Shown here in pieces: positions 5,373 through 5,659 of a stretch of DNA of 5,659 nucleotides (positions are counted from its first letter, which is position 1; every line of letters begins with the position of its first letter). Origin of the DNA: an uncultured Solirubrobacter sp. Lineage in GTDB: Bacteria > Actinomycetota > Thermoleophilia > Solirubrobacterales > Solirubrobacteraceae. The translations under genes and the position numbers were made by a program. The notes under the pieces were generated by a model. That model had not been told where the DNA came from. It ran no database searches and saw only the letters and a program-made list of their open reading frames with translations. Location: the NCBI GenBank assembly GCA_937871635.1, contig CALMNS010000827.1:1-5659 (forward strand), written 5' to 3'.

Positions 5373-5659
5373 GCAGGAGCACCACCTCGGAGCCGACGTG
5401 CTCGTCCGTCGCCTCGATCCGGCGGGCGGCCTCGGGGCGGTAGCCCAGCGAGGCGCCCTCGGCGGCCAGGCCGTCCGGCGTGACGTGAAGCAGGTCGACC
5501 GCGTCCGGGGTCGCGGTCCGCGCGCCGTCCGGCGCGACCGTCGTCCGGATCCGCTCGATCGTCGAGCGGTCGCCGCGCTCGCGGACGGCGACGGGCTGGG
5601 AGGCGAAGCGCCAGCCGTCGACGACGGCCACGTCGGCGACGGGGAGGACGGCGGTGGAC
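5362..5659 (-). CDS. C-terminal part of a possible SAM-dependent methyltransferase, start beyond the right edge
   Basis: An open frame of 98 codons enters from the right edge and ends with TGA at 5364-5362, overlapping gatD by 11 nt. The GTG at 5631 is probably internal, as the frame continues to the edge with hydrophobic STAVLPVADVAVVDGWRF. The end, GLAAEGASLGYRPEAARRIEA followed by TDEHVGSEVVLLR, resembles the last helix and strands of class I SAM-dependent methyltransferases, where a distal Ala/Gly-rich helix precedes a final strand with V/GS-x-VVxL. The SAM-binding glycine-rich motif would lie outside the window, so the assignment is tentative. It does not resemble the C-terminal domain of MurT that I would expect beside gatD. 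The overlap suggests co-translation with gatD. Confidence 0.5.
   Translation of the reverse strand, partial: STAVLPVADVAVVDGWRFASQPVAVRERGDRSTIERIRTTVAPDGARTATPDAVDLLHVTPDGLAAEGASLGYRPEAARRIEATDEHVGSEVVLLRAA

Noticed and set aside
1..5659. Mobile element, defence system or CRISPR array
   Set aside because: No transposase, integrase, terminal repeats, spaced repeats or defence-type domains were seen. All large frames with recognisable motifs are housekeeping, transport or envelope genes.

Overview
The window is GC-rich (roughly 70% by eye) and reads as ordinary, densely packed chromosomal DNA of a high-GC Gram-positive bacterium. The actinobacterial assignment, possibly Thermoleophilia/Solirubrobacterales-like, is inferred. 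It rests on codon use, GTG/TTG starts, an osmoprotectant ABC cassette and a GatD-type peptidoglycan amidotransferase. I see no RNA genes, insertion sequences, phage genes, CRISPR array or recombination sites.

Layout: positions 1-347 (+) are the 3' part of a dUTPase gene (dut). A 30-bp gap leads to a small VOC/glyoxalase-fold protein at 378-761 (+). At 755-818 two perfect hairpins lie between this rightward pair and a long leftward block, and probably act as a terminator for both sides.

The leftward block, read in its own direction from the right edge, begins with the C-terminal part of a methyltransferase-like protein (5659-5362). This overlaps gatD (5372-4629) by 11 nt. A 98-bp gap follows, with a leader, an inverted repeat and a clear ribosome binding site. 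Then comes a complete four-gene OpuC/Osm-type ABC importer: ATPase with CBS domains (4530-3325), first permease (3328-2618), second permease (2565-1804) and lipoprotein substrate-binding protein (1807-830).

The importer genes should form one machine. The lipoprotein captures a compatible solute such as a betaine outside the membrane, the two permeases form the channel, and the ATPase drives import, with its CBS region probably sensing ionic strength or a nucleotide. The genes are joined by 4-nt stop/start overlaps (TTGA and ATGA). The one apparent gap, between the two permeases, is filled exactly by a 19-codon mini-ORF that overlaps both neighbours (ATGA and GTGA). I found no convincing new biological system. 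The mini-ORF junction and the graded start codons of the cassette are the parts most worth a second look.
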